From Endothia cerciana (lineage: Eukaryota; Ascomycota; Sordariomycetes; Diaporthales; Cryphonectriaceae), in the NCBI GenBank assembly GCA_026119935.1, contig JALRMH010000073.1, positions 1-64,000 of the forward strand: a DNA stretch of 64,000 nucleotides, in the 5' to 3' direction. The position numbers were made by a program, and so were the translations under genes. Of the stretch, positions 31,820-42,539 are shown piece by piece. Under the pieces are notes generated by a model. The model was not told the DNA's origin, did not search any database, and was given only the letters and a program-made list of their open reading frames with translations. Each line of letters begins with the position of its first letter. Position 1 is the stretch's first letter.

Positions 31820-33163
31820 ATGGTCACGGAAGCTGATCTAAAGCCCTGGCTTCGGCCCCCTCCAAAGCAGTTCATCCTCACCAACGCCAACGTTGTCGAC
31901 GTCGCCAACGGCAAGATCCTGCCGGATAAAGTCGTTAGACTACGAGATGGCCTCATACACTCCATCGACGACTCAGACAGCGTCTCGCTGTCCCTGGCCC
32001 AGGAGGACGGCTACACCATCATAGACTGCGAGGGGAACTACCTCAGCCCGGGGCTGATCGACTGCCACGTCCACCTCATGGCTGTTCCCGGCTTTGACGA
32101 CCTGTCAAGAGCCTTCGGAAATCCCCACGACGTCTCGGTGCTGCGGCAGCCATACGTCTGCGCACAGACGCTTCACCGCGGGTTTACGTCCGTCCGGGAC
32201 TGCGGCGGCGCCCTGCTAGCGCTGAAAGAGGCCATCGACGACGGCGTCTTCCCCGGGCCGAGGCTGTTCATCGCGGGGCACGCCCTGTCGCAGTCTGGCG
32301 GCCACGCGGACTACCGCGGCCCGCACGACCACACCTTCTGTTGCGGGGGGGTGACGACGGGCCTGGGCAGGGTGTGCAACGGCGTGTCGCAGTGCATGCA
32401 GGCCGTGCGCGAGGAAGTGCGGTCGGGGGTGGACTTCATCAAGATCATGGGCAGCGGCGGCGTGTCCAGCCCGACCGATAAGATCGACCACCTGCAGTTT
32501 ACCGGCGCGGAGATCCGTGCCATGGCCGAGTGTGCCTCGAACGCCGGGACGTACATCACGGCACATGCGTACACGGCGAAGGCGATCCGGCACTGCATCG
32601 ACAACGGCGCTAGGGGCATCGAGCATGGCAATTTCATCGACGAGCTCACGGCTAGGTTGATGGCGGAGAAGGGCTGCTTCCTGACCCCGACGCTGGTCAC
32701 GTACGCGGAGATGGCGAGCAAGAAGTGGAAGGGCTATCTGCCACCTGAGTCCCTGGCGAAGAACGGAGAGGTCCTCCACGCCGGCTTGAAGGCTCTGAAG
32801 ACCGCTCACGATGCCGGCGTCACGATCTGCTACGGCACGGACCTGCTGGGTCCCCTGGGCCAGGCGCAGACCCGAGAATTCGCTCTTCGAGCACAAGTTT
32901 TGTCGTCGCTGGATGTGCTAAGGAGCGCGACCGTGTATGCTGCACGGTTGCTCATGAGAGAGGGCTCGTTGGGTCAGATCAAAACGGGGTTTGAGGCTGA
33001 TATTCTGATTGTCACCTCGAATCCGCTCGAGGATGTCACGGTATTTGACGACCCAGAGCGAAATGTGGCAGTTGTTCTGAAGGAAGGCAGAATATGCAAG
33101 AGCCGTTGGAAGGTATTGGACGAGGATGTGGTCACTCCAGTCAAAATTAAGGCGTCCTTGTAG
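31820..33163 (+). CDS. Metal-dependent amidohydrolase (prolidase/ochratoxinase-like)
   Basis: Single exon, 447 residues. A member of the amidohydrolase superfamily, subgroup of Xaa-Pro dipeptidase/imidazolonepropionase-like proteins. The binuclear metal site is complete: His83 and His85 in GLIDCHVHLM, Lys208 in GVDFIKIMGSGG (the residue usually carbamylated), His249 in YITAHAYT, His269 in GARGIEHGN and Asp341 in CYGTDLLG. The small N- and C-terminal beta-sandwich parts (ILTNANVVDV and GFEADILIVTSNPL) are also present. The closest well-known fungal group includes ochratoxinase-type carboxypeptidases that cleave amide bonds to aromatic or proline residues, but substrate cannot be fixed from sequence. 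No signal peptide is visible, so it is probably cytosolic. Confidence 0.9.
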   Translation: MVTEADLKPWLRPPPKQFILTNANVVDVANGKILPDKVVRLRDGLIHSIDDSDSVSLSLAQEDGYTIIDCEGNYLSPGLIDCHVHLMAVPGFDDLSRAFGNPHDVSVLRQPYVCAQTLHRGFTSVRDCGGALLALKEAIDDGVFPGPRLFIAGHALSQSGGHADYRGPHDHTFCCGGVTTGLGRVCNGVSQCMQAVREEVRSGVDFIKIMGSGGVSSPTDKIDHLQFTGAEIRAMAECASNAGTYITAHAYTAKAIRHCIDNGARGIEHGNFIDELTARLMAEKGCFLTPTLVTYAEMASKKWKGYLPPESLAKNGEVLHAGLKALKTAHDAGVTICYGTDLLGPLGQAQTREFALRAQVLSSLDVLRSATVYAARLLMREGSLGQIKTGFEADILIVTSNPLEDVTVFDDPERNVAVVLKEGRICKSRWKVLDEDVVTPVKIKASL

Positions 33164-34075
33164 GACTCGAGGCATAAAGGAGAGCTGTTCTTAATCTGAT
33201 AGGATGGTAGAGAAAAGAAGGCCAAAAGATATTTCCAACAGGAAATCCTAAAAAACGTAAGGTAGGATCTTCCTATCTACCTGGGTAGGTTTCCATGTGT
33301 ATGTATTTACCTAGAAGCCTTGTATACTCCCCGATGTATACCATGAAATGATAAGACATTAATCTTATCGTCATTTAGACGTCTATCCTCCAAGCCTGAC
33401 AACACCAAGCCAGGCAAATCGGGAATCCAACTCATCTTGGCTGCCTTGTAATGGTTTCTGATCAAGACAATGCTCAGCATCGGGGCTAAGCTAACCATGC
33501 TCGTTTCAGCCATACCTTCATGCATCACGGGGCTGTCAGCACCCTTGTAAGCCCCGCTTTAGTCACAGTCAAAAGCACCTCTCGACTGTCTGGTGATCGT
33601 GATGGTGGCGTCCATGTTGAGATCGAGCATTGAAGGCCGTCCAATGACCTCGAAAGCGCTTACACCCCACTGAGCGAGTCGCACGTCAGCGGTTTGTGCA
33701 TGACTCGTCTGGGTTCTGAAAACGATTCAGAGTTGCCGGGTCAGTAAAGAAACTGAGGCTGTGTTAATATCTATTCTACTTAGAAGTGAAGAACGAGGGA
33801 TGCCTTGCCCTGCTTCCACAGCAAAGGCTCTCTTCCTGCCTGGCTAACTTGGCCGGGCCCGTCATGTAGTTGCACAGTCTGGCCTAGATATAGCTACTGC
33901 CCTGCAATATATGTAATATTTACAAAGAATGAAACCGCAAGGTGAAGTCCTACTTGACACCTTGGATGAATATCCCATGGGGTTCGTCATGCTTGGCGAT
34001 GTCTGATAACGTCTTGCAAGACTTGGTCCCGCACCTACGCCTGAAACTCGCGGGCACGCCTCCGACTGCATCTCT
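33164..34075. other. Convergent intergenic region
   Basis: About 0.9 kb between the amidohydrolase stop and the spherulin-like stop. Frames are short and unsupported. No gene or RNA seen. Confidence 0.5.
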
Positions 34076-35119
34076 CTAGAAACCAACGTTAGGGACTCGT
34101 CTCCAGTGGTGATGCTTGTGGGACTTGCTAGTGGTGGGCTCGGTCGCAGAAGCCGTCTCCGTCTGGGATGCGACGGCCGCGGGCGTGGAGCTTGGCTCGT
34201 TCTCCGACGCGGTGCTCGCCGCGAGTGTGGTGGCCGTGTCGGTGGCGGCGGAAGTGCTGGATGCGATCGTACCAGTCGCGGCAGGAGACGTAGCGGCCGT
34301 CGAGCTGGACGAGGCACCGCCCAGAGAAGCAGCCAGCGCCGCGGCGACCGATCCGATGGGGGCCGGCGCGTTCGTGGACGTGGCCTCCATGTAGTCGAAG
34401 TTGAGAATGTGTCCGCTCCCGAGGCCGGCCGCCACCATTTCCTGGATCCAGGTCTCGGCCATGGCCGTCGAGGAGCCCGCAACGTCGGCGAAGTCAGGGA
34501 TCAGGATGGCGGACTGGCCGGCCATCCCAGACGGAATATTGGTGGTCAGCACCGAGCTGCTGTACGCCTCGGCCTCGTCCTCGAATATGACGATGAGGTC
34601 CGCCAGGGTCCAGAACTCGTCGTGCTCGACGGCAGCCCCGGGGTTGAACATGCTGGTGAACTCGTGGCTCCCGAAGGCGGAGCTTGCGGACCGGACCACT
34701 GCTGTCATGAAGGAGACGTCGTTGGAGCCGGTGGCCGTGTTTGGCGTCTCGTCAAAGAAGATTCCGTTGATGGAAACGTTCGCCCCGGCGTATGAATTCC
34801 ACGCGGCCCAGTTGGTCGTGTTTGTGTTGACCTCGTCCTCGGGGGCCTCGCCGTCCAAGCAGTGAACATAGCCGAGGGTGACAACGTTGGAGTATGAGTT
34901 CAGCTTCGAGGTGCCGGTGACAAAGTCACTGTTGGGCTCTGAGCCGCCTGGGCCATCGTCCACATTCAGGATGATCTGGAACTCAAGCTGAGGGTTCGCC
35001 TCGATCGCTGAGAAAATAGGGTCCCATGTAGTACTCCCTGGGTACTGGTAGAGGGGGAGGAGAAGCTTAGTCGCCAAAGAGCCAGCGGCGAAAAGAGAAA
35101 GGAGGGGAAACGACTGCAT
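34076..35119 (-). CDS. Secreted spherulin-4 family protein (GH135-like)
   Basis: Single exon, 347 residues from the ATG at 35119, which opens a signal peptide (MQSFPLLSLFAAGSLA). An in-frame ATG at 35293 would add 58 non-signal residues and lies upstream of a TATA-like site, so it is rejected. The domain at about 17-255 matches the cell-surface spherulin-4 family: LLLPLYQYPGSTTWDPIFSAI, NPQLEFQIILNVDDGPG, VTLGYVHC, INGIFFDETPN and a C-terminal HILNFDYMEA. This family includes GH135 enzymes such as Sph3, which hydrolyse galactosaminogalactan during fungal exopolysaccharide processing. The conserved acidic pair in FFDETPN is consistent with a catalytic function, but activity is not proven. The last about 90 residues are Ser/Thr/Ala-rich and end in a His/Lys/Arg cluster (KSHKHHHWRR). 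The tail is probably O-glycosylated. Confidence 0.87.
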   Translation of the reverse strand: MQSFPLLSLFAAGSLATKLLLPLYQYPGSTTWDPIFSAIEANPQLEFQIILNVDDGPGGSEPNSDFVTGTSKLNSYSNVVTLGYVHCLDGEAPEDEVNTNTTNWAAWNSYAGANVSINGIFFDETPNTATGSNDVSFMTAVVRSASSAFGSHEFTSMFNPGAAVEHDEFWTLADLIVIFEDEAEAYSSSVLTTNIPSGMAGQSAILIPDFADVAGSSTAMAETWIQEMVAAGLGSGHILNFDYMEATSTNAPAPIGSVAAALAASLGGASSSSTAATSPAATGTIASSTSAATDTATTLAASTASENEPSSTPAAVASQTETASATEPTTSKSHKHHHWRRVPNVGF

Positions 35120-36360
35120 GGTTGCAAATTTGCAAATATGAAAAGAACGTGACCAAACGGAAAGAAGAGAGTGACGAAGAGAGTTGGGTGGCTCTGTCAC
35201 GATCCACTTGGAAGATGTCAAAACACGTTTCCTGCCGGCCTCCTTATATAGATGCAGGAAGGGTAAGGTTAATTGGCATCTGTTAACCCGCATCCTTCAT
35301 TAGATCCTTCACATCACATCACACGGACACTTCTACCGCTGGGCCAGGCCATCAGAGTCAGGGCCAGCAGTTTCAGCCTCGACGCCCACAGGCGGACCAA
35401 CAAAGTCGGGAGAAGAAATGAGTTAGTTTGGATAGGCGAAGCCACGTGAGCCTCGATGGACGGATCTCGACCCGCATGACATCTGACCCAATGGCAGCCG
35501 CGGGTCTCACGATCTCTTCACGTCGCGTCGATCTGATTCAAGGGCCGGGGCCGCCCAATTATTCCGGCCTGATCACACCCCTCTTAACAAGCGCCACCAT
35601 CCGTGCGGGCAGCAAACCGACGTCAAGGTGGCTGTTACAAGCGCGCCCGTTGGGGCTAAGGAAGACGGACTGATTGGCCTTCTTGTCTGCGGAATCCCGA
35701 AAGGCTCAAGGTTGGCGTCAAGGGCTTTCGCGTAGTCTCCCGTCAGCACGTCCCCTGGGTGGCTGCTTTTAATTTCCCGAATGCTGTGATAGGGGAAGGG
35801 AAGAAATTTCAATGGCAAGCATCACAAGTTTATGGCCACCGAGAAGCCCCCTAAGGCAGGTTCCCAAGTCAAGGCGAGATACTTTTGACTCGCAGAGACT
35901 TCAGGGGCGACCTTGGAGGAGGGCGGATGCAAGCTACTGCAAGGGGCTCACAGTATGTCAACAGATGATCCCACCCTGATATGTAGCGCCCATAGGCCTT
36001 GCAACTTAAATTAGCTTACGGGGCACGCTTGCTGCATTCCTTCCCGCATCAGACATACCGCCTGCATCATTCTTGTTTGTTGTGCTTGCTATAACATGAG
36101 TCGGAAGCAAAAGCAAGGTGGTGGTGATGACTCGCAAATTCGTAAGAGAGGGAGGGGAAGCGGGTAAGGAAGAGGGGGGGGGGGATTAAGAAAGAAGAAG
36201 AACGAAAGAAAAAAAGGGCTTTTGTCACATGCATCACGCCTATGGCGGCAAAATCATGCCATTAGCCCGCCCGGGGCTGACATCTTGCATGCCACCAAGG
36301 AGGATCTAACATTCTACGCCTCTTACCCACACAAAATATCATTCTAATCTATCATCCTCA
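35120..36360. other. Intergenic region upstream of the spherulin-like gene
   Basis: About 1.2 kb with a G run at 36,174-36,184 in a purine-rich stretch (36,140-36,215). The left end contains the promoter of the spherulin-like gene. No gene is supported. Confidence 0.5.
35244..35251 (-). promoter_or_regulatory. Candidate TATA box of the spherulin-like gene
   Basis: TATATAAG on the minus strand about 125 bp upstream of the ATG at 35119. Good motif match at a typical distance. Confidence 0.5.
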
Positions 36361-38202
36361 CTATGCCTTGTAAGCATCCTGGCTCATCACCCTCTCAAGA
36401 TCAGCCACAGATTGCTGAACTTCCTGATCGCTGGGCAGGTTCACAATAAGCAAGTACAAGACATCCTGCTGCATGATCTTCCTGATGATGCCCTTCCGTT
36501 GGCGCTTTTGTCGTCTGTCACGTCTCGGGCCTCTTGGCGCCCTGCCACGCGCCATCCGCCTCGCGTCCTTATACTCCCGCTTCATGGCCCTGCGTTCCCG
36601 CTTTGCGGCGCGTCGCTCCTTTCTTCTGGTACCTGTGTCGATGGCGCCGCCTGTGACAAAGGAGATCAAGCCCCCGCTCATAGCCGGATGGTTAGGATCG
36701 CTGAAGCGCGAGGAGAAGCCCTTTCGACCGTCGGACGGGACCGCCAGCGCCGAGCCTTGATGGTCTCTTTCCTACGCGGTCGATGGTCATCAGTGCACGG
36801 TGCTCCCCGAGTCATCGCGGTCTGGCCCAGAAAGAGGCGTCGAACGCAGCCACACTTGTGAAGACATGGGCAGATACTCACATAGGTGGCTTGAGCCTTC
36901 CTGTCCACGTAGTCCTGTACCCATGCTCCGGCACCTTTGAGTTTATTCTTGACGCCTTCTTTCTCGGGGCTCCTGCCCTTGCCCTCTGCGTGCATGTTGT
37001 CCTCGACAAGCCTATCGAGGTCCGGATAGACCAGGGCGGCTGCCTCGGGCAGCTCGACCTCGGTACAGGTCTTCCCGCTGACGAGGCGGATATCCCTGAG
37101 CCCCCTTTTCAGCTTTGACATGTCCGGGTCGGGGTTGTTATACTTGGCGGCCGTCTGAGTGATGTCCAGCTGCTCTGAGGCGAAGAGGGACTTGCCCAGA
37201 GTCCCGGCCAGCCTGCTCAGAGGCCCACGTGGCTGCTGTCCGGGCACCTGATCTTTGAAAGCCATAACCATGGCGTAGAGGCCCCGGGGCATGAACAAGT
37301 CCCGGTTCACGCGGTCCAGAAAGGTGTTCCTTCTGCTCCGCGACTGCAGCTCCCTTGCCGTGCTTGCAACCACCTTAACCACGGTCGAGACGATCTGTGT
37401 TGCTACCTCGGGCACGAACCCGACAATGCCGGCGGCCACGTACACAATGTCAATCCATGGGTCGGACTATTGCTTTCTCGGTTCAGCCTCATGACACCCA
37501 AACGTCATTCATGGATCGATCGGTCCCACCTACCCTGCTGGCGACGAGCCAATCCTTCAGGAATTTCAGGAAGACATCCTGGCCCACACCACAATCCTCG
37601 AGAACCGGGGCATAGGCATGAACGAAGCCGCGATCTTTGTTCCGGGGCCGCCGCTGCGGGATGATCACGGGGCACTGGATCCGGCGGGCGGGCTGGGGCG
37701 GAGCGCCAGCCATGCGGACCATGTCGCGAACCATCTGCTCCTCCTTCTTGATCTTTACTTCTTCGGACTCGCCCTGCGCGGGGGCCTCCGCGTCTGCATA
37801 CGAGGGTGGGGCGACACGCTCCGCCATCTCGTCGAGCTCCCAGGCGGCCTCATCGTCCGCGACGTCTGACTCGCCATCGCTGGATGATGAATCATCCTCG
37901 TCGCCATACCCGGCCTCGGCTGCCTTGGCCCGGTAGCCACGCTTCTGCTCATCCGAGTAACCGACAACCTTTTCTGCCCGCCCGCTGCGGACTAGTTGCT
38001 CCGCCGTCGCCTCGTCAGCGACCTCCACGTACTCCGGGGGCCCGTCATAGTCTGGAGTCGGCGGGCGCGCAGACGACGATGGCGCCGCGGGACTGGGGGG
38101 TGGCGGCCGCCCAGACTGCGAGCGAGAACGGGCCCGGTAGTCGTGGATGGCCTCCGAGGCCATGCCCAGGCCCCCTCCGAGGAGCTTGACGATGATGCCC
38201 AT
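36361..38202 (-). CDS. Conserved fungal protein of unknown function (554 residues)
   Basis: Three exons: 38202-37534, 37466-36882 and 36771-36361. Introns are 67 and 110 bp, both phase 0 with GT...AG ends. The product begins MGIIVKLLGGGLGMASEAI, with glycine-zipper-like spacing, followed by an acidic, Ser/Asp-rich disordered part (about 30-150). A folded core follows (about 175-380) with CPVIIPQRRPRNKDRGFVHAYAPVLEDCGV, DPWIDIVYVAAGIVGFVPEVATQ (a hydrophobic, possibly membrane-associating helix) and RSRRNTFLDRVNRDLFMPRGLYAMVM. The C-terminal exon carries SALAVPSDGRKGFSSRFSDP, a Gly-rich GGLISFVTGG segment and a strongly basic Arg/Lys stretch. I recall this core and the FVHAYAP block in many Pezizomycotina proteins annotated only as hypothetical. 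Molecular role unknown. Confidence 0.75.
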
Positions 38203-40041
38203 GTTCGCTGTGCCTGACGCCTTAATGTCTTCGAGTTGGGCGGCGGGCTTGCGGCAACCCTCTTCAGACGTGCATACCCGCGGCTTGTGGGCTTCTTATG
38301 TGCAGTCTGGAGGACCTGCCGTGGGCCTCCGTCGTTATCGCGACCGGCGTAAGCACTTGTCGGGTCCCCAAATCAGCCGCAGCCCCCCGTCTTTGGCGTC
38401 TCTCCGAGCGCGAATAATGATGCTGACTACAGGGAACCCCGTCATTCTCGCAACCGGTTATTTGGTGGTCCGAGTGCAAGATTGGTGACTGCGTATTAAT
38501 AACGACCCAGGCAGCAGCTTTAATCCCGACCTCCTGAGGTGGAGCCTGCCATTCCTCGCACTTCTCCAGCCTGTATGGTTAACGAGACGAGATGGGTTGT
38601 ATGTCGCGAATATGGCGACTCTAGAAAGCGGAGTCTCCTAATCAAGCTTACCACATCCTTGACAGTGTCTGCCCCTCCCCGCCGTCTTAACGAGACCAAC
38701 CCCTCTGATGCCAATCCCCAGTGAGTGAGTCCCATCATCCTGCGGAATAAAACAGGTCCTACGCGGGCCGCACAGAGCAATCCGGCCTGCGGCAGACCCC
38801 GAATAAATTCTCGTAGACGGAAGCTGGCTTGGAGTTGATTACTACGGATCAGTCCAGGGCCAAGGGCACAAAGACAGCTGTCTCAGACAGCTAGTCATTG
38901 TAATGAGACCATGGGCCACAGCGGTTTAGGAGTTCGAATCAGCTGGCACTTTTTTTTGCATTTGTGACTTTTATCTATTCGGGCAAGCATTTGAGCCCAA
39001 CAGCTACATGGGTACACTGAGAATTTTGTAGGGTACGAAGGACCGCTTCGCCTGGGAGACAGATCCTTGGTGGAGTAATTAATGACGGCGTCGCTTGTCC
39101 CAGGTACCTGCTGAGGTAGTAAGCCCATCGACCTAACATTGGGGGCCAGCTATTCGAGCGTGATATGGGAAACTATTACGCAGTGATCGGTAGTAGTAGA
39201 GGCCGCTCGACCTCCCGGCCCACATGATCCTTCGTTGGGCGAAGGATCAATGTACGCCGCAGTCCACATGACGCTCATAGCTTTCCAAAGACAACTTTGA
39301 AAGTAGTATACTTTTACATAGGACGGGTGTGCGAGGCTACCCTCTACGCAGCCATATAGCCAACACCATTCCCAGTCAGCACTGAGGATGGCCATTCTTT
39401 TAGAGCTCGTTACAACGGCCACCACTTTGGGCCTCGATGCCCGCAACGGGGCAGAAACTCGACAGCATATTGCGTATTTCATGTGCTCTCGCCCAGCATG
39501 TCTCGCACATTACGATACGTGTGAGCCTGAGCCTACCCCCCTCCCCTTCTTTTGTAAAGACAAAATAAAAACAAACCTTGAAATAAGGTATTGATAGGGT
39601 ATTGGCCGCCTGGACGGGTGCTGGAATTGTCCTCGAGCGCACGGCAACATGCCGAAAAATGATACTGCCCAGGTGTGGTAATCATTACGTTCCGAGTCCA
39701 TAACCCCGGGGGGTTGCATTTCCGGCTCCTTGCTTCGTGTGTCATTGCGCAAGTGAGCAAGAAAAGATGGTGGAAAGACGCAGGATACGTTTCCCAGCGG
39801 GTAGAACAAAATACTCAAATGAATCGGATAGTAGTGTCTTGCGCCTTTCGATGACAAGGCCCCATAGACTCCCCACATTTATCCCGTCCTCAACTAATCA
39901 TTATCACCACCAAGTTGACTTAATCCACGCCTAGTGACCTGTCCATGACACAAAAGTCTGAAACTTTACGCCAGGTTGTCCCGCTGCAAGAAAAACGGCA
40001 TTCACCCGGAGCAGTGAGCCCCCCCCCCCCCCTCTCTCTCC
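38203..40041. other. Intergenic region, 1.8 kb
   Basis: Short unsupported frames on both strands. A tRNA-like string near 38,900-38,950 ending in eight T was examined and rejected. The right end is a C run (40,019-40,032) directly before the racemase start. No gene seen. Confidence 0.5.
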
Positions 40042-40755
40042 ATGGCGACGACAGGCAGGATGAAGACCCTCGGCTTCCTGGGCGGCATGACCTACCACTC
40101 CACGGCCCTCTACTACTCCCTCATCAACGGGCACGTCCAGCACTCGCTCGGCGGGTGCGCCTCGGCCCCCATGATCATGCACTCGGTCAACCACGCCGAG
40201 ACCGCCGCCCTCTTCGCGGCGGGGCGGTGGGACGCCGTGGCGGACAGGTTCGTCGCGGCGGCGCGGCACATGCACGCGGCGGGCGCGCAGGGCGTCGCCA
40301 TCGGCTGCAACATCGGGCACAAGGTCGCCGCGGAGGTGGAGGCCGGCTCGGGCCTGCCCGTCCTGCACATCGCGGACTTCGCGGCGGACGCCGTGAGGCG
40401 GCGGGGCCTAGGACGGGTCGCGCTGCTGGCCACCCGGGCGGCGATGGAGGACGACTTCATCAGGGGCAGGCTGGGCAAGCGGGCGGGCGCGGAGGTGCTG
40501 GTGCCGGGGGAGGCGGACAGGATCGCCATCAACGCGGCCGTGTTTGACGAGCTCGGCGCCGGGATCGTCACCGAGGAGACCAGGGCCATGATGGCCGGGG
40601 TCGTCGAGGGCCTGGTCGCGCAGGGCGCGCAGGCGGTGGTCCTGGCCTGTACGGACCTGCAGTTCGTCCTGAAGCAGGAGGATGTCTCCGTCCCGCTGTT
40701 GGACACGATGGAGCTGCATGCTAAGGGCCTGGCGGACTGGGTCCTGGCTGACTGA
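40042..40755 (+). CDS. Aspartate/glutamate racemase family protein
   Basis: Single exon, 237 residues, much higher in GC than its flanks. The family interconverts L- and D-amino acids, or acts as hydantoin racemase or maleate isomerase, through two cysteines. Here the first is Cys89 (AIGCNIGHK) and the second Cys203 (LACTDLQF). Both lie in the right pseudo-symmetric positions and are followed by Asn and Thr-Asp as in the family. The N-terminal LGFLGGMTYHSTALYY block is the family's substrate-loop motif (GGMSWEST-type). Length and layout match bacterial YgeA/RacX-like enzymes. No signal peptide. Bacterial-like sequence, lack of introns and high GC raise the possibility of old horizontal transfer, but fungi commonly carry such genes. 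Substrate unknown. Confidence 0.87.
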   Translation: MATTGRMKTLGFLGGMTYHSTALYYSLINGHVQHSLGGCASAPMIMHSVNHAETAALFAAGRWDAVADRFVAAARHMHAAGAQGVAIGCNIGHKVAAEVEAGSGLPVLHIADFAADAVRRRGLGRVALLATRAAMEDDFIRGRLGKRAGAEVLVPGEADRIAINAAVFDELGAGIVTEETRAMMAGVVEGLVAQGAQAVVLACTDLQFVLKQEDVSVPLLDTMELHAKGLADWVLAD

Positions 40756-41223
40756 TGTGGTCCCTGCTGTCCCCATGACGACCTTGCAGGTTCTTTGGGA
40801 TCAGCCTTGCTCGTCGAGACTCACCAGGCCGGAGTTTCCCGGATCAGTACCTCCAAATTCTCTCCCATTGTTGAGTCCACAATAGCTGAAGACATTTCAT
40901 TACCCTCAGTAGTGACTTCATACCTCTGGAACATGCTATACGACAGCCTTCTTCCGCAGCTTCGATAATCAGTTGCGATGTTTAGTATCTCCATTGTGAA
41001 CAATGCACCTTGATTACACGACGATGATGCCCACAATCGGCCAATAAAGAGCAAAAAATAACTTTAACAATAGTGAAGATTACTTTATAAACAAAGATCG
41101 AAAATCTAGCTAGCAGATTTGTTCTCACACTCGCTCCCTCTCAGATTGACTCCTGCCACATTCATAATATCTTGACAGAGCCACTACCAACATATCAACC
41201 GACTCCAACAGCAACAGAAAGCC
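40756..41223. other. Intergenic spacer
   Basis: About 470 bp, AT-rich near 41,040-41,110. It probably contains the 3' end of the racemase transcript and the promoter of the next small gene. Nothing else seen. Confidence 0.5.
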
Positions 41224-41691
41224 ATGTGTGCCACCGAGCCGTTCTGGGACGTCACACCCCAACACGACAAGTCGCAATGGGTCACGTCAACGATGACGGC
41301 CGAGGGAATGACCGCCAGACACCAGGAGCACCTGAGAGCATGGCTGGGTCTGAACTTCGGCTTCCAGGGCTACGCCCTTACAGTCAACGACAAGGGGTAT
41401 GAGATCTACGCGCCTTCGATGGTACACACGGTGAGTATTTGGGCTCTGGCGGCCCCCCCTAGGAGCCAGTGGGACGAAGCTAATGCCGCGGCCCGTACCC
41501 AGGGTGAGATCTCGCTCCTGAAGGACTTCGGCTGCCTAGAGGGCAACATCAAGGCAGGCCTGCCACCTGTCAAGGACGAGTTGACAGTGCGCCGAGCGGG
41601 GAAGGCAGGCCGCTCCAAGCAGAGGCGGTGTCTGGCGAGGATTCGAAACCGGCCTGGCGTGTCCATACCGATGGAGCGGTCGGAAGCTTGA
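41224..41691 (+). CDS. Small hypothetical protein (131 or 155 residues)
   Basis: An open frame from the ATG at 41224 reads through to a stop at 41691. A 72-bp GT...AG intron (41431-41502, GTGAGT donor, CCCAG acceptor) lies inside it and would remove 24 residues without changing frame, giving a 131-residue protein. The intron is favoured because the removed stretch is Pro/Ala-rich and unlike its flanks. The first part is protein-like (EHLRAWLGLNFGFQGYALTVNDKGYEIYAPSM). The C-terminus is Arg/Lys-rich. No family recognised. Confidence 0.5.
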   Translation: MCATEPFWDVTPQHDKSQWVTSTMTAEGMTARHQEHLRAWLGLNFGFQGYALTVNDKGYEIYAPSMVHTVSIWALAAPPRSQWDEANAAARTQGEISLLKDFGCLEGNIKAGLPPVKDELTVRRAGKAGRSKQRRCLARIRNRPGVSIPMERSEA

Positions 41692-42539
41692 TATGGGAGT
41701 GTTGATCAGGGGGAGCGCAAATAAGTCTGACGCTGATGTACGGGGGCCAAGGGGCAATGCGGAACCACCGGAGTGACCATCGTGGTGCGTGAGGGAAGAG
41801 GATAGGTGATTCGACCTTTTACCATGCACATAAACATGTAGTCCACGTCAAACGTACAGTTCTCGCGCTCCAATCCTCATACCTCGTGACTAGTCCAGGA
41901 CTCTTGGGCAATGGGTCCTAATTGGAGCTTAGGTTTCAAGCTGTGAGTAACGTCCAAACAAAGATATCCTCTAGACGGCCAGGTCCTCGTCTTCCGGGCT
42001 CTATAGCCCCCCCCCCCCCCAAGCCCTGCGCGGCCAGATTCATTCGCCATAGCTTCTGACAGGACTGCCTGGAGAATTTCAGACGTTCCTCGGCCGTATC
42101 AGCGTTTCCAATCCGTCATCACAAGCAGGATGTATGTGACTATGCGCGTCGCCAGATCCAATATCCACTCCTAATTCGCCTGGGCTATCAATCCCCCCCG
42201 TTCATAGACGTGACAGGTGACTTCTCAAGTAGCGTCTGATGAGGGGCTCGGTCATCATCAAGACCTTATGGGACACCGAGTCACCAATCGCGGTACGAAT
42301 ACCGGTGACCCGCGACGACGTGGGAAATAGACCTGGCACCGCCTCCACTGCCACGGTATAAATGAGGCGCGCCGGCGAGTGCACCAGCTCACCCCTTCGA
42401 CCCGAAGAGACCCGTAAGACACACTCGCAGGAGTTTGAGCAGGGATACGTAAAGATACACTTGAATGTCGATAGCAAGCTTGTACAACTAAGACAGTCTC
42501 CAACCTGATCCTCAACGTCTTCACCGGACAACACACATC
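41692..42539. other. Intergenic spacer with C tract
   Basis: About 850 bp with a C run at 42,007-42,020. The right end contains the candidate promoter of the next small gene. No gene seen. Confidence 0.5.
42357..42363 (+). promoter_or_regulatory. Candidate TATA box for the 115-residue protein gene
   Basis: TATAAAT about 180 bp upstream of the ATG at 42540. Motif match only. Confidence 0.4.

Noticed and set aside
38895..38955. Possible tRNA on the plus strand (string GAGTTCGAATC followed by eight T)
   Set aside because: The T-arm flanks (AGGAG and CAGCT) do not pair, no 7-bp acceptor stem can be formed and no anticodon arm is visible.
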